From positions 186,001 to 250,000 of the forward strand of contig NZ_CAKZKL010000028.1 in the NCBI RefSeq assembly GCF_937123735.1: DNA of 64,000 nucleotides, read 5' to 3'. The translations under genes and the position numbers were made by a program. Below the pieces are notes generated by a model. That model saw nothing but the letters and a program-made list of their open reading frames with translations, had not been told where the DNA came from and made no database searches. Origin of the DNA: an uncultured Lentibacter sp. (GTDB lineage Bacteria; Pseudomonadota; Alphaproteobacteria; Rhodobacterales; Rhodobacteraceae). Shown piece after piece: positions 34,338 through 44,744 of the stretch. Each line of letters begins with the position of its first letter. The stretch's first letter is position 1.

Positions 34338-35387
34338 ATGGTTCCTTCCGAGCGTCTTGAGCAGATCATCCAGCGTTTCCAGTTCCTTGAAGCCAAGATG
34401 GCGGAGGGGGGCGGGGATATTGCCGCGCTGGCCAAGGAGTATTCCGACCTGCGCCCCGTGGTGGAGCAGATCGAGGGCTACCGCGGCTTGCTGCGCGATC
34501 TGGCTGACGCCAAGGCGATGTTGGCAGACCCCGAGATGAAGGCGCTGGCCGAGGAGGAGCTGCCCGAGCTGCGCGCGCGCCTGCCCGAGGCTGAAGCGGC
34601 GCTGCAACTTGCGCTTCTGCCCAAGGATGCGGCAGACGGGCGGGCGGCACTTATCGAGATACGCCCCGGCACGGGGGGCGATGAGGCGGCGCTTTTTGCG
34701 GGCGACTTGTTGCGCATGTATCAGCGCTACGCGGAAGCGCGCGGCTGGAAGTTCGAGATCCTGGAAGAGAGCGTGAGCGAGCTGGGCGGGATCAAGGAGG
34801 CGGTTGTGCGCGTGGCGGGGCAGGATGTTTTTGCGCGGCTCAAATTTGAAAGCGGGGTGCACCGTGTGCAGCGCGTGCCTGAAACGGAAAGCGGCGGGCG
34901 CATTCACACCTCGGCGGCCACGGTGGCTGTTTTGCCCGAAGCGGAAGACGTGGACATTGTGATCAACGCCGCTGACATCCGCATCGACACCATGCGCGCC
35001 AGCGGCGCAGGCGGGCAGCATGTGAACACCACCGATTCTGCCGTGCGCATCACCCATATCCCGAGCGGACTGGTTGTGACCTCTTCGGAAAAATCCCAGC
35101 ACCGCAACCGCGAGATTGCCATGCAGGTTCTGAAGACACGGCTGTTTGACCTTGAGCGCCAGAAGGCCCATGACGCACGCAGCGCCAGCCGCGCCGCGCA
35201 GGTGGGCACGGGCGATCGCAGCGAGCGGATCCGGACCTATAACTTCCCGCAGGGGCGGATGACGGACCACCGCATCGGCCTGACGCTTTACAAGCTTGAT
35301 GCTGTGATGGCGGGGGATCTCGACGAAATTATTGATGCGCTGATTGCCGACCATCAGGCGACATTGCTCGCGGAGATGAACGGGTGA
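34338..35387 (+). CDS. prfA: peptide chain release factor 1
   Basis: 349 residues from ATG 34338 ([14 protein letters not shown]). Recognises UAA and UAG stop codons; the tripeptide anticodon is [18 protein letters not shown] (PET), and the GGQ peptidyl-tRNA hydrolysis motif is [15 protein letters not shown]. The end [25 protein letters not shown] is typical. A GTG at 34311 in frame has no Shine-Dalgarno and was not used. The stop overlaps the prmC start by 4 bases, so the methyltransferase that modifies this GGQ glutamine is made with it. Confidence 0.98.
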   Translation: MVPSERLEQIIQRFQFLEAKMAEGGGDIAALAKEYSDLRPVVEQIEGYRGLLRDLADAKAMLADPEMKALAEEELPELRARLPEAEAALQLALLPKDAADGRAALIEIRPGTGGDEAALFAGDLLRMYQRYAEARGWKFEILEESVSELGGIKEAVVRVAGQDVFARLKFESGVHRVQRVPETESGGRIHTSAATVAVLPEAEDVDIVINAADIRIDTMRASGAGGQHVNTTDSAVRITHIPSGLVVTSSEKSQHRNREIAMQVLKTRLFDLERQKAHDARSASRAAQVGTGDRSERIRTYNFPQGRMTDHRIGLTLYKLDAVMAGDLDEIIDALIADHQATLLAEMNG

Positions 35388-36220
35388 GCCAGCGGACTGT
35401 GGCCGCTGCCTTGCGCGCGGGCGCGGGCGTTTTGACGGCGGCGGGCGTGGAGGGCGCGGCGCGGGATGCGCGGCTCTTGATGGCGCATGTGCTGGGGCTT
35501 GAGGCGGCGCGGATGACGCTGCATCTGCAAGACGAGATCACGCCAGAGGCCCAAGCGGCTTTTGACGCGCTTGTGGCGGAGCGGGCCGCGCGGCGGCCTG
35601 TGGCGCAGCTGACGGGGCGGCGGCAGTTTTACGGGCGTATCTTTGAGGTGACACCTGATGTGCTCGACCCGCGCGGGGACACGGAAACGCTGATTGCGGC
35701 AGCCCTTGCGGAGCCGTTTGCGCATCTGCTCGATCTTGGCACCGGGTCGGGCTGTATTGCGCTTACGCTTCTGGCGGAGAGCGACGCACAAGGGCTGGCA
35801 ACGGATATTTCCGAGGCGGCGCTGGCGGTTGCGGCGCGCAACGCGGCGGCGCTGGGCGTGGCTGCGCGGGTGCGCTTGCGGCGCTCGGATTGGTTTGAGG
35901 CCGTTGAGGGCCGCTTTGATCTGATCGTTTCCAACCCGCCCTATATTGCGCTGGGGGATATGGCAGGGCTGGCGCCCGAGCTTGCCTATGAGCCGCGCGG
36001 CGCGCTGACCGACGAGGCCGACGGGCTGACAGCTTACCGGGTGATTGCGGCGCAGGCCGCCGATTATCTGGACCCCGGCGGGCGGCTGATGCTTGAAGTT
36101 GGGGCCGGGCAGGCGGCTGATGTGCAAGAGCTGTTGCGGCTGGCGGATTATTGTGACGTGCAGCATCTGCACGACCTTGACGGGCATGAGCGCGTGGTTT
36201 GGGGGCGTAAGCCTGCGTAA
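35384..36220 (+). CDS. prmC: release factor glutamine methyltransferase PrmC
   Basis: 278 residues, GTG start overlapping prfA (GTGA). The N-terminal helical domain is followed by a Rossmann methyltransferase with [17 protein letters not shown] (SAM motif I) and the catalytic SNPPYI. PrmC methylates the Gln of the GGQ motif of RF1/RF2. [34 protein letters not shown] is the family linker between domains. After it come about 200 bases without a gene before the DUF4167 start. Confidence 0.97.
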   Translation: MSQRTVAAALRAGAGVLTAAGVEGAARDARLLMAHVLGLEAARMTLHLQDEITPEAQAAFDALVAERAARRPVAQLTGRRQFYGRIFEVTPDVLDPRGDTETLIAAALAEPFAHLLDLGTGSGCIALTLLAESDAQGLATDISEAALAVAARNAAALGVAARVRLRRSDWFEAVEGRFDLIVSNPPYIALGDMAGLAPELAYEPRGALTDEADGLTAYRVIAAQAADYLDPGGRLMLEVGAGQAADVQELLRLADYCDVQHLHDLDGHERVVWGRKPA

Positions 36221-36428
36221 AATCGGTGTGTTTTGCCGGTTTGGCGGGGTTTTTTGGCATTTGGCCCTTGTTAATCAAGTTGTGGCATGATTATTGGGCA
36301 TGTGAGCGGTGGATGTCCTGTTGACGGTCCCGCTGACACTCAAGCCAGAAATCTTTGGATTTGCCTTATGTGTGTTTGCACACCGCAGATCAAACAAAGA
36401 CCATTTAACAAGCTCAGGCTCTTACAAC

Positions 36429-37025
36429 ATGAGATCATCCAAATCGCGTTCGCGATCAAAGAACAACCGGAACAACAGCCGGCCGTCAGGAAATATCATC
36501 AACCGCGTTTTTGACAGCTCGGGGCCTGAGGGAAAAGTGCGCGGCACGCCGCAGCAGATTATCGAGAAATACAACCAGCTTGCGCGTGACGCCCAGCTTG
36601 CGGGCGACCGGGTGGCGACTGAGAATTTTCAGCAACATGCCGAGCATTACCAGCGTATGCTGAGTGAGGCGATGCGCGAGGAAACGGCCAAGCGCGAGCT
36701 GATGGAACAGCAAAACCGCGAGCGCCAAGCTGAGCGCGACCGGGAGGCGCAAGAGCGCCGCGAGCGTCAGGAGCGTGAGAGCAACGCCGCACCGGCCGCA
36801 CCGGCTGCACCTGCGCGCACCCAGCCTGCCGAGAGCGCTGAGGCCGCAAAGGCTGACGCCCCGCATCCGGAGATTTCCCAGCTGGAAATGATGCGCAGCG
36901 AAGAGCCTGAAAGCGGCTTGGTTGAAACGCCGGAAGGGGCTGTCGAGAAGCCCAAGCGCGTGCGCAAGCCGCGCCGCAAGAAGGATGTCGCCGCGCCGGA
37001 AGGCGGTTCTGAGGCGGCAGAATAG
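36429..37025 (+). CDS. DUF4167 family basic/coiled-coil protein
   Basis: 198 residues from ATG 36429. The conserved alphaproteobacterial DUF4167 N-terminus is MRSSKSRSRSKNNRNN, followed by NRVFDSSGPEGKVRG and ARDAQLAGDRVATENFQQHAEHYQRML. Then comes a highly charged coiled-coil stretch (about residues 75-115), an Ala-Pro-rich linker and a C-terminus PKRVRKPRRKKD with nucleic-acid-binding character. Function unknown, possibly RNA- or ribosome-linked. An upstream in-frame extension to 36309 is hydrophobic and not part of the family. A terminator follows. Confidence 0.93.
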   Translation: MRSSKSRSRSKNNRNNSRPSGNIINRVFDSSGPEGKVRGTPQQIIEKYNQLARDAQLAGDRVATENFQQHAEHYQRMLSEAMREETAKRELMEQQNRERQAERDREAQERRERQERESNAAPAAPAAPARTQPAESAEAAKADAPHPEISQLEMMRSEEPESGLVETPEGAVEKPKRVRKPRRKKDVAAPEGGSEAAE

Positions 37026-37077
37026 CGCCCGCACACGGCCGCCGGCCCCGCGCGCGCAGGTTTCATATCACAACACC

Positions 37078-37104
37078 AAAGGCGGCCCTGGCCGCCTTTT
37101 TTTG
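37078..37104. terminator. rho-independent terminator between DUF4167 gene and rsmA
   Basis: AAAGGCGGC-CCTG-GCCGCCTTTTTTT: a 6-bp GC stem with an A tract before and seven T's after. It lies between convergent genes and may serve both directions, though the T tract favours the plus strand. Confidence 0.9.
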
Positions 37105-37140
37105 TGCTGTGTCGGTTTGGCAAATCTGTGGAGGGGCGTG

Positions 37141-37980
37141 TCAGCTGTCCAGCGCGCGGGCGAGGGCACAGAACTGCTCCAATCCGACCGTTTCGGCCCG
37201 TTCGGTCGGCTTGATGCCGGCGGCAATCAAGCGGTCTTCAAGATCGGGGGCCAGGCCCTTGAGGGCGGCGCGCAGCATCTTGCGGCGCTGGTTGAAGGCG
37301 CGGGCGACGACGCGCTCCAGCGTTTTGGCATTGGCCTCAAAGCGGGGCGCGGGCAGGGCCTTGAGGTGGACAACCGCGCTGCTGACCTTGGGCGGCGGTG
37401 TGAAGGCCTCGGGCGGCAGGCTGAGCACGATGGCGGCATCACAGCGCCATTGGGCCAGCAGGGCGAGCCGGCCATAGGCTTTGGAACCGGGGCGGGCCAC
37501 GATCCGCTCGGCCACCTCGCGCTGAAACATCAGTGTCAGGCTGTCCCAGAACGGGGGCCAGGCGGGCGGTGTCAGCCAGCGCACGAGCAGCTCTGTGCCG
37601 ATATTGTAAGGCAGGTTCGCCGCGATCTGGATTGGCTGGCTGAGATGCGCCAGCGGGTCCACCTCCAGCGCGTCGCCCTCGATCACGGTCAGGCGGCCCT
37701 CATAGGCGGCGGCGATCTCTTGCAGGGCCGGAATGCAGCGGCTGTCTTTTTCGATGGCCAAGACGCGGCGCGCGCCTTCGGCGAGCAACCCGCGTGTGAG
37801 CCCGCCCGGGCCGGGGCCGATTTCCAGAACATCGCTCTCGCTCAGAGTGCTGACATGCCGGGCGATCTTGGCGGTCAGGTTGAGGTCAAGCAGGAAGTTC
37901 TGCCCGAGTGATTTGCGCGCGGAGAGGCCATGGGAGGCAATCACGCTGCGCAGCGGGGGGAGGGTGTCAATCTGGCTCAT
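37141..37980 (-). CDS. rsmA: 16S rRNA dimethyladenosine transferase RsmA (KsgA)
   Basis: 279 residues from ATG 37980, overlapping the pdxA stop (ATGA). [10 protein letters not shown] is the N-terminal signature, [19 protein letters not shown] motif I, and [15 protein letters not shown] the catalytic NLPY motif. The C-terminal domain ends with [14 protein letters not shown]. It dimethylates two adjacent adenosines in helix 45 of 16S rRNA late in 30S assembly. Last gene of the lptF-lptG-lptD-surA-pdxA-rsmA operon, the same surA-pdxA-rsmA order as in E. coli. An upstream ATG at 37998 is possible but overlaps pdxA further. Confidence 0.97.
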   Translation of the reverse strand: MSQIDTLPPLRSVIASHGLSARKSLGQNFLLDLNLTAKIARHVSTLSESDVLEIGPGPGGLTRGLLAEGARRVLAIEKDSRCIPALQEIAAAYEGRLTVIEGDALEVDPLAHLSQPIQIAANLPYNIGTELLVRWLTPPAWPPFWDSLTLMFQREVAERIVARPGSKAYGRLALLAQWRCDAAIVLSLPPEAFTPPPKVSSAVVHLKALPAPRFEANAKTLERVVARAFNQRRKMLRAALKGLAPDLEDRLIAAGIKPTERAETVGLEQFCALARALDS

Positions 37981-38945
37981 CTGCGCCCCATGTGCCATGC
38001 GAGGCGCAAAGCTTCAATGCTGGAGCGCGGATTGGCCGCCCCGGTTCCGGCGATGTCAAAAGCGGTGCCATGATCGGGCGAGCTGCGCAGGAAGGGCAGA
38101 CCGAGGGTGATATTGACGCCCCTGTCAAAGGCCAGTGTCTTGATCGGAATCAGTGCCTGATCATGATACATGCAGATGGCGGCATCATAGCGCGCGCGGG
38201 CCTCGGCATGAAACAGCGTGTCCGCAGGCAGCGGCCCGAGCAGGTTCAGCCCCTCGGCGCGCATCTGGTCCAGCAGCGGTGCGATCCAGTCTTGCTCTTG
38301 GCGGCCCATGGTGCCGCCCTCACCGGCGTGTGGATTGAGACCGGCCACGGCGAGGCGGGGTGCGGCAATCTTGAATTGCGCTTGCAAGGCATGATGGGTG
38401 ATCTCAACGGTGCGGCGCAGGCGGGCGGGGGTGAGCGCGGCGGGCACATCGGCCAGCGGGATATGGATCGTGGCGGGCACAACCCTGAGCTCGTCGCTGG
38501 CGAGCATCATCACCACATGCTCCACCCCGGCCAGATGGGCCAGATATTCGGTATGCCCGGCAAAGGCAAAGCCGGCCCCGTCCTTGAGGGCTTTCTTGTG
38601 GATGGGCAGGGTGGTGAGCGCGCAGGCCGCGCCTGATTGCACCAGCGCAACCCCCCGTGCAATCGCCTTGAGAACCCCGGCGGCATGTGCCGGATCGGGC
38701 TGGCCGGGCCGGCGCGGGCCCGGCATGGGCTCGTGCAGCACCGGCAGGCCACGGGCCATGGCCGCGGGGGCCTGCTCGGGGCTGTTTATCTGCACGCGCG
38801 GGCAGCCTTGGGGGAGGTGTTCGGGCTCTCCAATCCAGAAAAAGCTCATCTCGTCTTTGAGGGCCTGCCAGAGCCGAGGTGCCAGATCGGGGCCGATGCC
38901 CGCCGGCTCGCCACAGCTGAGCGCAACCGGGCGTTCAGTAGTCAA
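37977..38945 (-). CDS. pdxA: 4-hydroxythreonine-4-phosphate dehydrogenase
   Basis: 322 residues from a TTG at 38945 ([21 protein letters not shown]), overlapping the surA end by 11 bases. It oxidises 4-hydroxy-threonine phosphate in pyridoxal-phosphate synthesis. Motifs: [11 protein letters not shown] at the N-terminus, [22 protein letters not shown] and the metal-binding His in [16 protein letters not shown], then [19 protein letters not shown]. The ATG at 38984 would overlap surA by 50 bases and adds residues not typical of the family, so the TTG is chosen. Confidence 0.95.
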   Translation of the reverse strand: MTTERPVALSCGEPAGIGPDLAPRLWQALKDEMSFFWIGEPEHLPQGCPRVQINSPEQAPAAMARGLPVLHEPMPGPRRPGQPDPAHAAGVLKAIARGVALVQSGAACALTTLPIHKKALKDGAGFAFAGHTEYLAHLAGVEHVVMMLASDELRVVPATIHIPLADVPAALTPARLRRTVEITHHALQAQFKIAAPRLAVAGLNPHAGEGGTMGRQEQDWIAPLLDQMRAEGLNLLGPLPADTLFHAEARARYDAAICMYHDQALIPIKTLAFDRGVNITLGLPFLRSSPDHGTAFDIAGTGAANPRSSIEALRLAWHMGRR

Positions 38946-40158
38946 TGATCCGCGCCTCGTCCAGCAGCTGGGCAAGATAGCCATCCGCGAAGCTGGCCAG
39001 CCGGCGGTTTTGAACGCTCAGCGCCACATCGTTGCGGTCGATCCCCTCGGTGTCTTTGGGCGTGCGCCCGCAGAGCATGAGGAAAACCAGCTGTTGGCCC
39101 TCGCCACGGGTGAGGGCCGTGGACACCTCGTGTTTGTCCAGCTTGGCCAGTTCGACGCCGATATCTGCTGCGATCTCGCCGGGGGCTTTGGAGAGGCGTT
39201 GGAGGCGCTCTTCGGGCTGGCCCTTGGCGATTCCGTAGAGATCGTCACAGGTGTCGATCTGGCTCTTGATGGCTTCGGCCTGGGCCAGCGCTTGGGCTGT
39301 GCGCCCGCCGGGAATAAAGTAGGTGGCGTAGTCTATGGCGCTAAAGCTGGGCTGCACCACCGCCCCTTCTTGAAGCCCGCGCAGCTGGAACAGGGCAAAG
39401 CCGCCGTCAATCGGGACGGGATCGCTCACCTGGTTCTGGCCGAGGCCGAGGATGATGGGATGCAAGGGCGCGGGCAGATTGGCCAGCGCTGTCCAATCCA
39501 GCCTTCCGCCGCGCAGGCTGCTTTCGCTGGCCGAAAAGCGCTGTGCCGCCTCTGCAAAGGCCGCCTGGCTGGTGATCTGGGCGATCTGCTCGGCGCGTTC
39601 GCGCACCTGGGCCGCCTCGGCGGGCGGCGCCGGCAGGATGATTTCGGAGAGCAGCACACGCACGTTTCCAACCCCCGTGCTGGCCAGCGCGCGGTCGACA
39701 TCGCCCTCGGCCACCTCGACGCGGGGCCCGAATTTGGCCCGCACCAACCGGCCCCAGGCAATGCGAGACAGGATAAAGTCGCGGAAGGTGACGGGCTCTA
39801 TGCCGGCCTGGGCCAAGGATTGCAGGAAGACTTCTGTTGTCATATCGGCGCGGGCGGCGAAATCGGCCATGCCCTCTTCAAGCTCCTGTTCGCTGGGCAG
39901 GATGTCGAGCGTTTCGGCCATGTCCAGCTTGAGGCGATCCTCGATAAGCTGTTTGCGGGCCTCTGTGGCCGGGTTTCCGGGCGAGCGGAAGAGCTGCAAC
40001 ATCTGGGCGCGCTGATTGAGCTCGAAACGGGTGATGACCTTGTCGTTGACCTTGATCGCGGGGGCAAAAAGGTTTTGTGCCATGGCCGGGGCAGTGGCGC
40101 CCAGAGGCTGGGCCAGCAGCGCCAGTAGAAGCAATTTGCGGAGCGAGAAAAGGGTCAT
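38935..40158 (-). CDS. surA: periplasmic chaperone/PPIase SurA
   Basis: 407 residues from ATG 40158, with signal peptide ending at APAMAQ (about residue 28). SurA-type N-terminal domain (KVNDKVITRFELNQRAQMLQ), a parvulin-like PPIase segment around residues 170-270, and a C-terminal helix. It escorts unfolded outer-membrane proteins, including LptD, to the BAM complex. The parvulin active site is weakly conserved, as in other alphaproteobacterial members. It lies four bases after lptD and overlaps pdxA by 11 bases. Confidence 0.9.
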   Translation of the reverse strand: MTLFSLRKLLLLALLAQPLGATAPAMAQNLFAPAIKVNDKVITRFELNQRAQMLQLFRSPGNPATEARKQLIEDRLKLDMAETLDILPSEQELEEGMADFAARADMTTEVFLQSLAQAGIEPVTFRDFILSRIAWGRLVRAKFGPRVEVAEGDVDRALASTGVGNVRVLLSEIILPAPPAEAAQVRERAEQIAQITSQAAFAEAAQRFSASESSLRGGRLDWTALANLPAPLHPIILGLGQNQVSDPVPIDGGFALFQLRGLQEGAVVQPSFSAIDYATYFIPGGRTAQALAQAEAIKSQIDTCDDLYGIAKGQPEERLQRLSKAPGEIAADIGVELAKLDKHEVSTALTRGEGQQLVFLMLCGRTPKDTEGIDRNDVALSVQNRRLASFADGYLAQLLDEARIIDY

Positions 40159-40162
40159 GGTG

Positions 40163-42343
40163 TCAGTCCTTGCATTGGCGGGCATAGGTTGTGTCGCGCG
40201 AGCTTGCATTAAACCCGAGCAGCCCGACTGTCAGGCTCATTTCTGTTGCGGGGGACAGGATAGTGGAAGAGGTGAAGCGGCGCGAGAGCGAAAGGTCAAT
40301 TTTCACGCATTCATTGCGGTATTGCAGCCCGAGCCCGGCCTCGGCGGCCTGATCGGCGGTGACATCATAGACCATATGGGTTGAACTCGTCCAATGGCGC
40401 GAGATCCGGTAGCGCCCGTCCAGCGAGAGTTCTGCGACGGTGCTTGTGCGCTCTTCCTGCGGGTCCACCCCCAGCCAGACATAGCTCGCCCCAAAGCCGT
40501 AGCGCTGGCCCGTCCAAGCGCCGCGCGCCTCGGCTTTGCTGAGGCTCAGATCTTTGGTCAGCAGCGCCCGACCGGTGAGCGAAACACCGTTTTGGGAGTG
40601 CAGCTTGCCCGAAAGCAGCAGATCGGAGTGGCGCCCGGAGAGACCCGAGGACACCGAAAAGTCATCCTGGTGTTGCCGGCGCAGGATTTGGGCCAGTGTG
40701 AGCGAACTCATCCAGCCGGTTGGCCCCTGCCGGCTCCAGTTGAGCCCATAGGCCAGCATGGCCCCGCGCTCGCGGCGGTCCTGGGCGGGAAAGCGCGACA
40801 GATCCAGCAGGTTGCCTTCGTCAAATTCGACGCGTGTGCTCTCGTCGTTGGCCACATCCGGTGTGCTGCCCCCGACCCAGCCGAGCTGGGCAAAGGGCTC
40901 AAGCACATGGTGCGCACCCCCGCGCGAAAGCTTATGCAGCGGCCAGCGCAGCGCGAGCGCGGCCATGGGGGTCAGCTCGGAGGCTGTGGTGGCGCGGCTG
41001 CTGTCTTGGGTGGTGCTGAAGCTGTCAAAGGCCAGCCCGGTGAAAAGCTGCGCCTGCACACCGCTGGGGCGGGTCCAGAGGCGTTGCCAGCTGGCCTCTG
41101 CGCTCAGGCGGGCCACATCACGCCCGTCACTCTCGCCATCGCCGTCGGTGTCGGTGTCTCTGTCTGAATACCGGTAATGGCTGTGGACTTTGCCCTTCAG
41201 GCGCAGCTCCCCTCCGAAAGCGCGGGGAAAGCGCCTGATTTCATGGGAAAAGTCACCAATTACCGAGGGCAGTGTGGCGTTGTCCTCGCCCTGCCGCAGG
41301 CTGTGATAATGCACAAGCGCGGCCGTGGTATAGCTGTCGCGGGAGGCGCGGGTGAGCGCGACTTCGCTGTCCAGCCGGTCTTTCTCGGAATATTTGTAGT
41401 CCAAAAGGTAGCTGTCATCGCGGGTGGCTTCCAGATCAAAGCTCAGGTTGAAGCCGCTCTTGAGGCGAAAGCCGCCCTCGGCAAAGAGATAACCGCGGCT
41501 CTCTCCGGGCAGGGTATCATCGCGCGAGAGCGCCCCCTCAAAGCCGATGTCGCCCTGCGCAAAAGCCTGGCGGTAGCTGAATTCCAGTGAGCGCGCCTTG
41601 GTGCTCACATAGGGGGCCAGGGTGAGATCACGATGCGCGCCCATGCGGATGAAATAGGGGGTGCGCACCCCGGTTCCGAGGACCGAGCTGCTGGAGAAGG
41701 AGGGGATCATGAAGCCTGAGGCGCGTTTCAGGCTTGGATCGGGCAGCCGCAGATAGGGCAGGTAAAAGACCGGCACATCGCGCACCAGCACTTGTGCGCC
41801 CTCAAAATAGAGCTGTTTCTCTTCTGCATCATGGACAACCCTTCGGGCGCGGATCTGCCAGAGCGGGGCGTCGCCCGTGGCGCAGATGTGGCAGGAGGTG
41901 ACCGCGGTTTTGTAAAGCTGCAAATAGCGCCCCTCGGCGCGGGCCAGCTGATGGGCGGCCAGCTGGACCTGCTGATCAAGCACCAGCCGGGCCCCCTTCA
42001 GGATGGCGCTTTGAAAGCGGCTGTCCATCTGGCCGCTTTCGGCCAGAATTGTGGTGTCGCCTGCGGCGCTCTCAAGGTGGATGGGCCCTTCTATGACCAG
42101 CGTGTCGGTGCTGCGCTCATAGGTGATCTTGCGCGCGGTGATGCGGGTTGTGCCGGCAAGGGCTTCCACGCGGCCCTGCGCCACGAGCCGTGCTGCGCCC
42201 TCCAGGAAAATCTCATCGGCCACCAGCATTGCGGGGCCGTCCTGAGCGGTGAGGGCGCGTGGCAGAGCCAGCACAACAGCGAGCAGGCCCAGACCGAGCA
42301 GGGCCAGGCGCAAAGGCGCAAAGATCAGGGCGGCGCGTCTCAT
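40163..42343 (-). CDS. lptD: LPS-assembly protein LptD
   Basis: 726 residues from ATG 42343, with a signal peptide ending near LTAQ (about residue 32). The OstA/LptA-like jellyroll domain follows (ADEIFLEGAARLVAQGRVEALAG), then a beta-barrel of about 500 residues (FSFEYSYRQAF-type alternation, RLSAEASWQRLWTRPSG). Cysteine pairs TSCHICA in the N-terminal domain and ECVKIDLSLSRRF plus RQCKD at the C-terminus can form the disulfides linking jellyroll and barrel. It inserts LPS into the outer leaflet. The start overlaps lptG by 4 bases. SurA, its chaperone, is next. Confidence 0.94.
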   Translation of the reverse strand: MRRAALIFAPLRLALLGLGLLAVVLALPRALTAQDGPAMLVADEIFLEGAARLVAQGRVEALAGTTRITARKITYERSTDTLVIEGPIHLESAAGDTTILAESGQMDSRFQSAILKGARLVLDQQVQLAAHQLARAEGRYLQLYKTAVTSCHICATGDAPLWQIRARRVVHDAEEKQLYFEGAQVLVRDVPVFYLPYLRLPDPSLKRASGFMIPSFSSSSVLGTGVRTPYFIRMGAHRDLTLAPYVSTKARSLEFSYRQAFAQGDIGFEGALSRDDTLPGESRGYLFAEGGFRLKSGFNLSFDLEATRDDSYLLDYKYSEKDRLDSEVALTRASRDSYTTAALVHYHSLRQGEDNATLPSVIGDFSHEIRRFPRAFGGELRLKGKVHSHYRYSDRDTDTDGDGESDGRDVARLSAEASWQRLWTRPSGVQAQLFTGLAFDSFSTTQDSSRATTASELTPMAALALRWPLHKLSRGGAHHVLEPFAQLGWVGGSTPDVANDESTRVEFDEGNLLDLSRFPAQDRRERGAMLAYGLNWSRQGPTGWMSSLTLAQILRRQHQDDFSVSSGLSGRHSDLLLSGKLHSQNGVSLTGRALLTKDLSLSKAEARGAWTGQRYGFGASYVWLGVDPQEERTSTVAELSLDGRYRISRHWTSSTHMVYDVTADQAAEAGLGLQYRNECVKIDLSLSRRFTSSTILSPATEMSLTVGLLGFNASSRDTTYARQCKD

Positions 42344-43437
42344 CCGTCCTCCATGTGCAACAACAGGCCGAGAGCCAGCAGGATGGACGCGCTGGGCGGG
42401 GCCCAGGCAGCCAGCAAAACCGGAATTTGGCCATTCTCGCCCAGCACCTGCGCGAAATTTCGGGTGTAGTAAAGGCCAAACCCCAGCAAAACCGACGCCA
42501 GAACGGCCAGCCCGGTGCCGCCGCTGCGGCTGTGTCGCATGGTAAAGGCCGCACCGATCAGCACCATGGCGAGCAGGAAGAAGGGTTGCGCCAGCTCCAT
42601 TTGCATCCAAACCGCGTGACGCCGGGTGGAAAAGCCCGCCTGATCAAGCTGGCCGATGAAGGCGGGCAGATCCCAGATGGAGATTGCATTGGGCGCGCCG
42701 AAGCTTTCCAGGATACGCTCTTGGGTGAGAGTTGAAGAAATCCGTAATGTCAGGTGGCGTGCCACGCTGCCCTCCGGATTGACCCCGGAGGACAAGGGCC
42801 AGACAACCGCCTGCGAAAGCTCCCAGGCCCCCGGCACAAGCTGTGCTTGGGCGGCTTCGATCCGCTTGAGCGGGCCGCCGCTGGGCGCATAGGAGATGAA
42901 GGTGACATCATAGAGCACCGTGGCCTCCGGATTGGCGGAGGCGGCGCGGATCACCGTTTGGCCTTCGGCCCCGCCCTGGCGCAACCAGAGGCCCTCTGCC
43001 GAGAGCGAGAGCACATCCACCGAGCCGTCGCGCAGCTCTTGGCTGATCCTGTCGTGCAGCTTGGTGGTGGCGGCCACCATCGGGTTGAACACGGCCACCA
43101 TGAGCGCCCCGATGAGCAGGGCCACGGTGGCCGGCGCCACCAAGGCGCGCAGCCCAGAACGCCCCGTCGCGCGCACCACCACCAGCTCGGAGCTGCGCGC
43201 CAGCCCAATGAACAGCGCAATTGCAGACAGGATCATCACCAGAGGCAGGATTTGATACAGGCCCTGCGGAACATTGAGCAGCGTCAGCCGCAAGACGCCC
43301 CAAAAGCTGACCTCGACCCCTTGAAAGCGGCGCAAGGTTTCGATCAGGTCAATGAAGGTCTGAAAGAGAAAAAACAGCCCCAAAAGACCGAAGAACAGCA
43401 GCACAAATTTACGGATGAAATAGAGGTGCAGCGTCAT
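42340..43437 (-). CDS. lptG: LPS export permease LptG
   Basis: 365 residues, six membrane helices: three N-terminal, a periplasmic beta-jellyroll in the middle, three C-terminal (LGFGLYYTRNFAQVLGENG, LLALGLLLH). It opens MTLHLYFIRKFVLLFFGLLGLFFLFQTF. LptF and LptG make the inner-membrane channel of the LptB2FG transporter that extracts LPS. LptB and LptC are not in the window. Overlaps lptF by 4 bases (ATGA) and lptD by 4. Confidence 0.96.
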   Translation of the reverse strand: MTLHLYFIRKFVLLFFGLLGLFFLFQTFIDLIETLRRFQGVEVSFWGVLRLTLLNVPQGLYQILPLVMILSAIALFIGLARSSELVVVRATGRSGLRALVAPATVALLIGALMVAVFNPMVAATTKLHDRISQELRDGSVDVLSLSAEGLWLRQGGAEGQTVIRAASANPEATVLYDVTFISYAPSGGPLKRIEAAQAQLVPGAWELSQAVVWPLSSGVNPEGSVARHLTLRISSTLTQERILESFGAPNAISIWDLPAFIGQLDQAGFSTRRHAVWMQMELAQPFFLLAMVLIGAAFTMRHSRSGGTGLAVLASVLLGFGLYYTRNFAQVLGENGQIPVLLAAWAPPSASILLALGLLLHMEDG

Positions 43438-44573
43438 GGCGTTGCCTCCGGGGAGGGCCGCGCGCGCGCTTTGAGCCGTGGCAGCTGCCCCGCAGAATGC
43501 GCCAACAACAGCCCCGTGAGGCCAATCCCGAGCAGCGACGGCAGATAGAGCAGCGGCCAGAGCGGCGCATGGCTCAGAACCGGCTCTGTGAGCGCGCCTT
43601 CAAGGGCTTTGATGGCGATCAGAAAACCGAGGGATAGCACGATTTGACGCCAGACACCGAACCGCGAAAATCCGCCCGACAAGAGCGTCGCAAACCCCAG
43701 GAGCGCCGCCGTAAAGGCAAAGAGCGGCTGCACAAAGCGGCTGTGAAACTCCTCGGCAAACACCCCGTCCTGCACGCCGGTGCGCAGCTTGATATGCACC
43801 GGGGTGGCCCGAAGCTCTGCGGTTGAAAAATGGCGCAAGAGCGGTTGGACGCTCTTTTCTTGGGTAAGAAAGCCGCTGATATTATACGATAAATCAGAGA
43901 AATGGGTGGTGCTGAGGCGGTTTTCAGGGCGCTCAAGCCGCTGGGTGAGCCCATCGAGCATCACCAGCGACGGCCCGTTTTGCTGGCGCACAAGATAGGC
44001 CGAAGCGGCGGTGTGGGTGACGCTCTGGTCCCGGTTGCGCCTGTCTGACAGGAACACATCGTTCATCCGGCCTTCCGGGGTGATTTCGCGGATGTAGAAA
44101 GTGACCCCCTCAACCGGATGCAAAAAGGTGCCCTCGGTGAGCAGGCGCGCGGTGATATTGCTTGAAATCTCGGTTTCACGCAGTTTGAGCTGCTTGAGGG
44201 AGGCGGGCACCAGCAGATGGGTGAGCACGCTGAGCATGAGCGCCAGAATGAGCCCGAAATAGGCCACAGGCCGCGCCAGGCGCCAGGGGGAAAACCCGGT
44301 GGCCTGCATCACGGTAAGCTCGCTTTCCGTGCTCAGGCGGTTGGTGACAAACAGGGTTGCGGCAAAGCCCGCAATGGGCAGCACCACGCGGATCACCGAG
44401 GGCAGTGTGAGGGCTGTGAATTCGGCAAAGACAAGCGCTGTCTGGCCGTCGCCGATCAGCGTTTCAAACAATTTGACGGCGCGATTGATCCAATAGATGG
44501 CGACGAGGACAAGGGCAAAAAAGCCAAAGAGGACCATAAGCTGCGAGAGCATATAGCGGTCGAATCTGGCCAC
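43434..44573 (-). CDS. lptF: LPS export permease LptF
   Basis: 379 residues from a GTG at 44573 (MARFDRYMLSQLMVLFGF), preceded by GGGGGAAT. Six helices in the LptF/YjgP pattern with a periplasmic jellyroll; FGFFALVLVAIYWINRAVKLFETL is the first helix region, and LPIAGFAATLFVTNRLSTESELTVMQATGFSPWRLARP the conserved segment after helix 3. Partner of LptG in LPS extraction. First gene of the operon, divergent from pepA with 171 bases in between, where both promoters should lie. Confidence 0.96.
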   Translation of the reverse strand: MARFDRYMLSQLMVLFGFFALVLVAIYWINRAVKLFETLIGDGQTALVFAEFTALTLPSVIRVVLPIAGFAATLFVTNRLSTESELTVMQATGFSPWRLARPVAYFGLILALMLSVLTHLLVPASLKQLKLRETEISSNITARLLTEGTFLHPVEGVTFYIREITPEGRMNDVFLSDRRNRDQSVTHTAASAYLVRQQNGPSLVMLDGLTQRLERPENRLSTTHFSDLSYNISGFLTQEKSVQPLLRHFSTAELRATPVHIKLRTGVQDGVFAEEFHSRFVQPLFAFTAALLGFATLLSGGFSRFGVWRQIVLSLGFLIAIKALEGALTEPVLSHAPLWPLLYLPSLLGIGLTGLLLAHSAGQLPRLKARARPSPEATP

Positions 44574-44744
44574 GGTATTCCCCCGGAGTGTGTCGTCGTT
44601 CTGCCAACCCTACTAGATCGGGCAGGGGGGGGTAAACTGCTAAAGCGGTGGCGCGCAAGGGGGTTTGGCGACTTCCTGCGCAGCCCCTCTGGCCAAGCGC
44701 AGCTGTGCAGGCTAGGACTGGAGAAAACCTGATGGGAGAGACAC

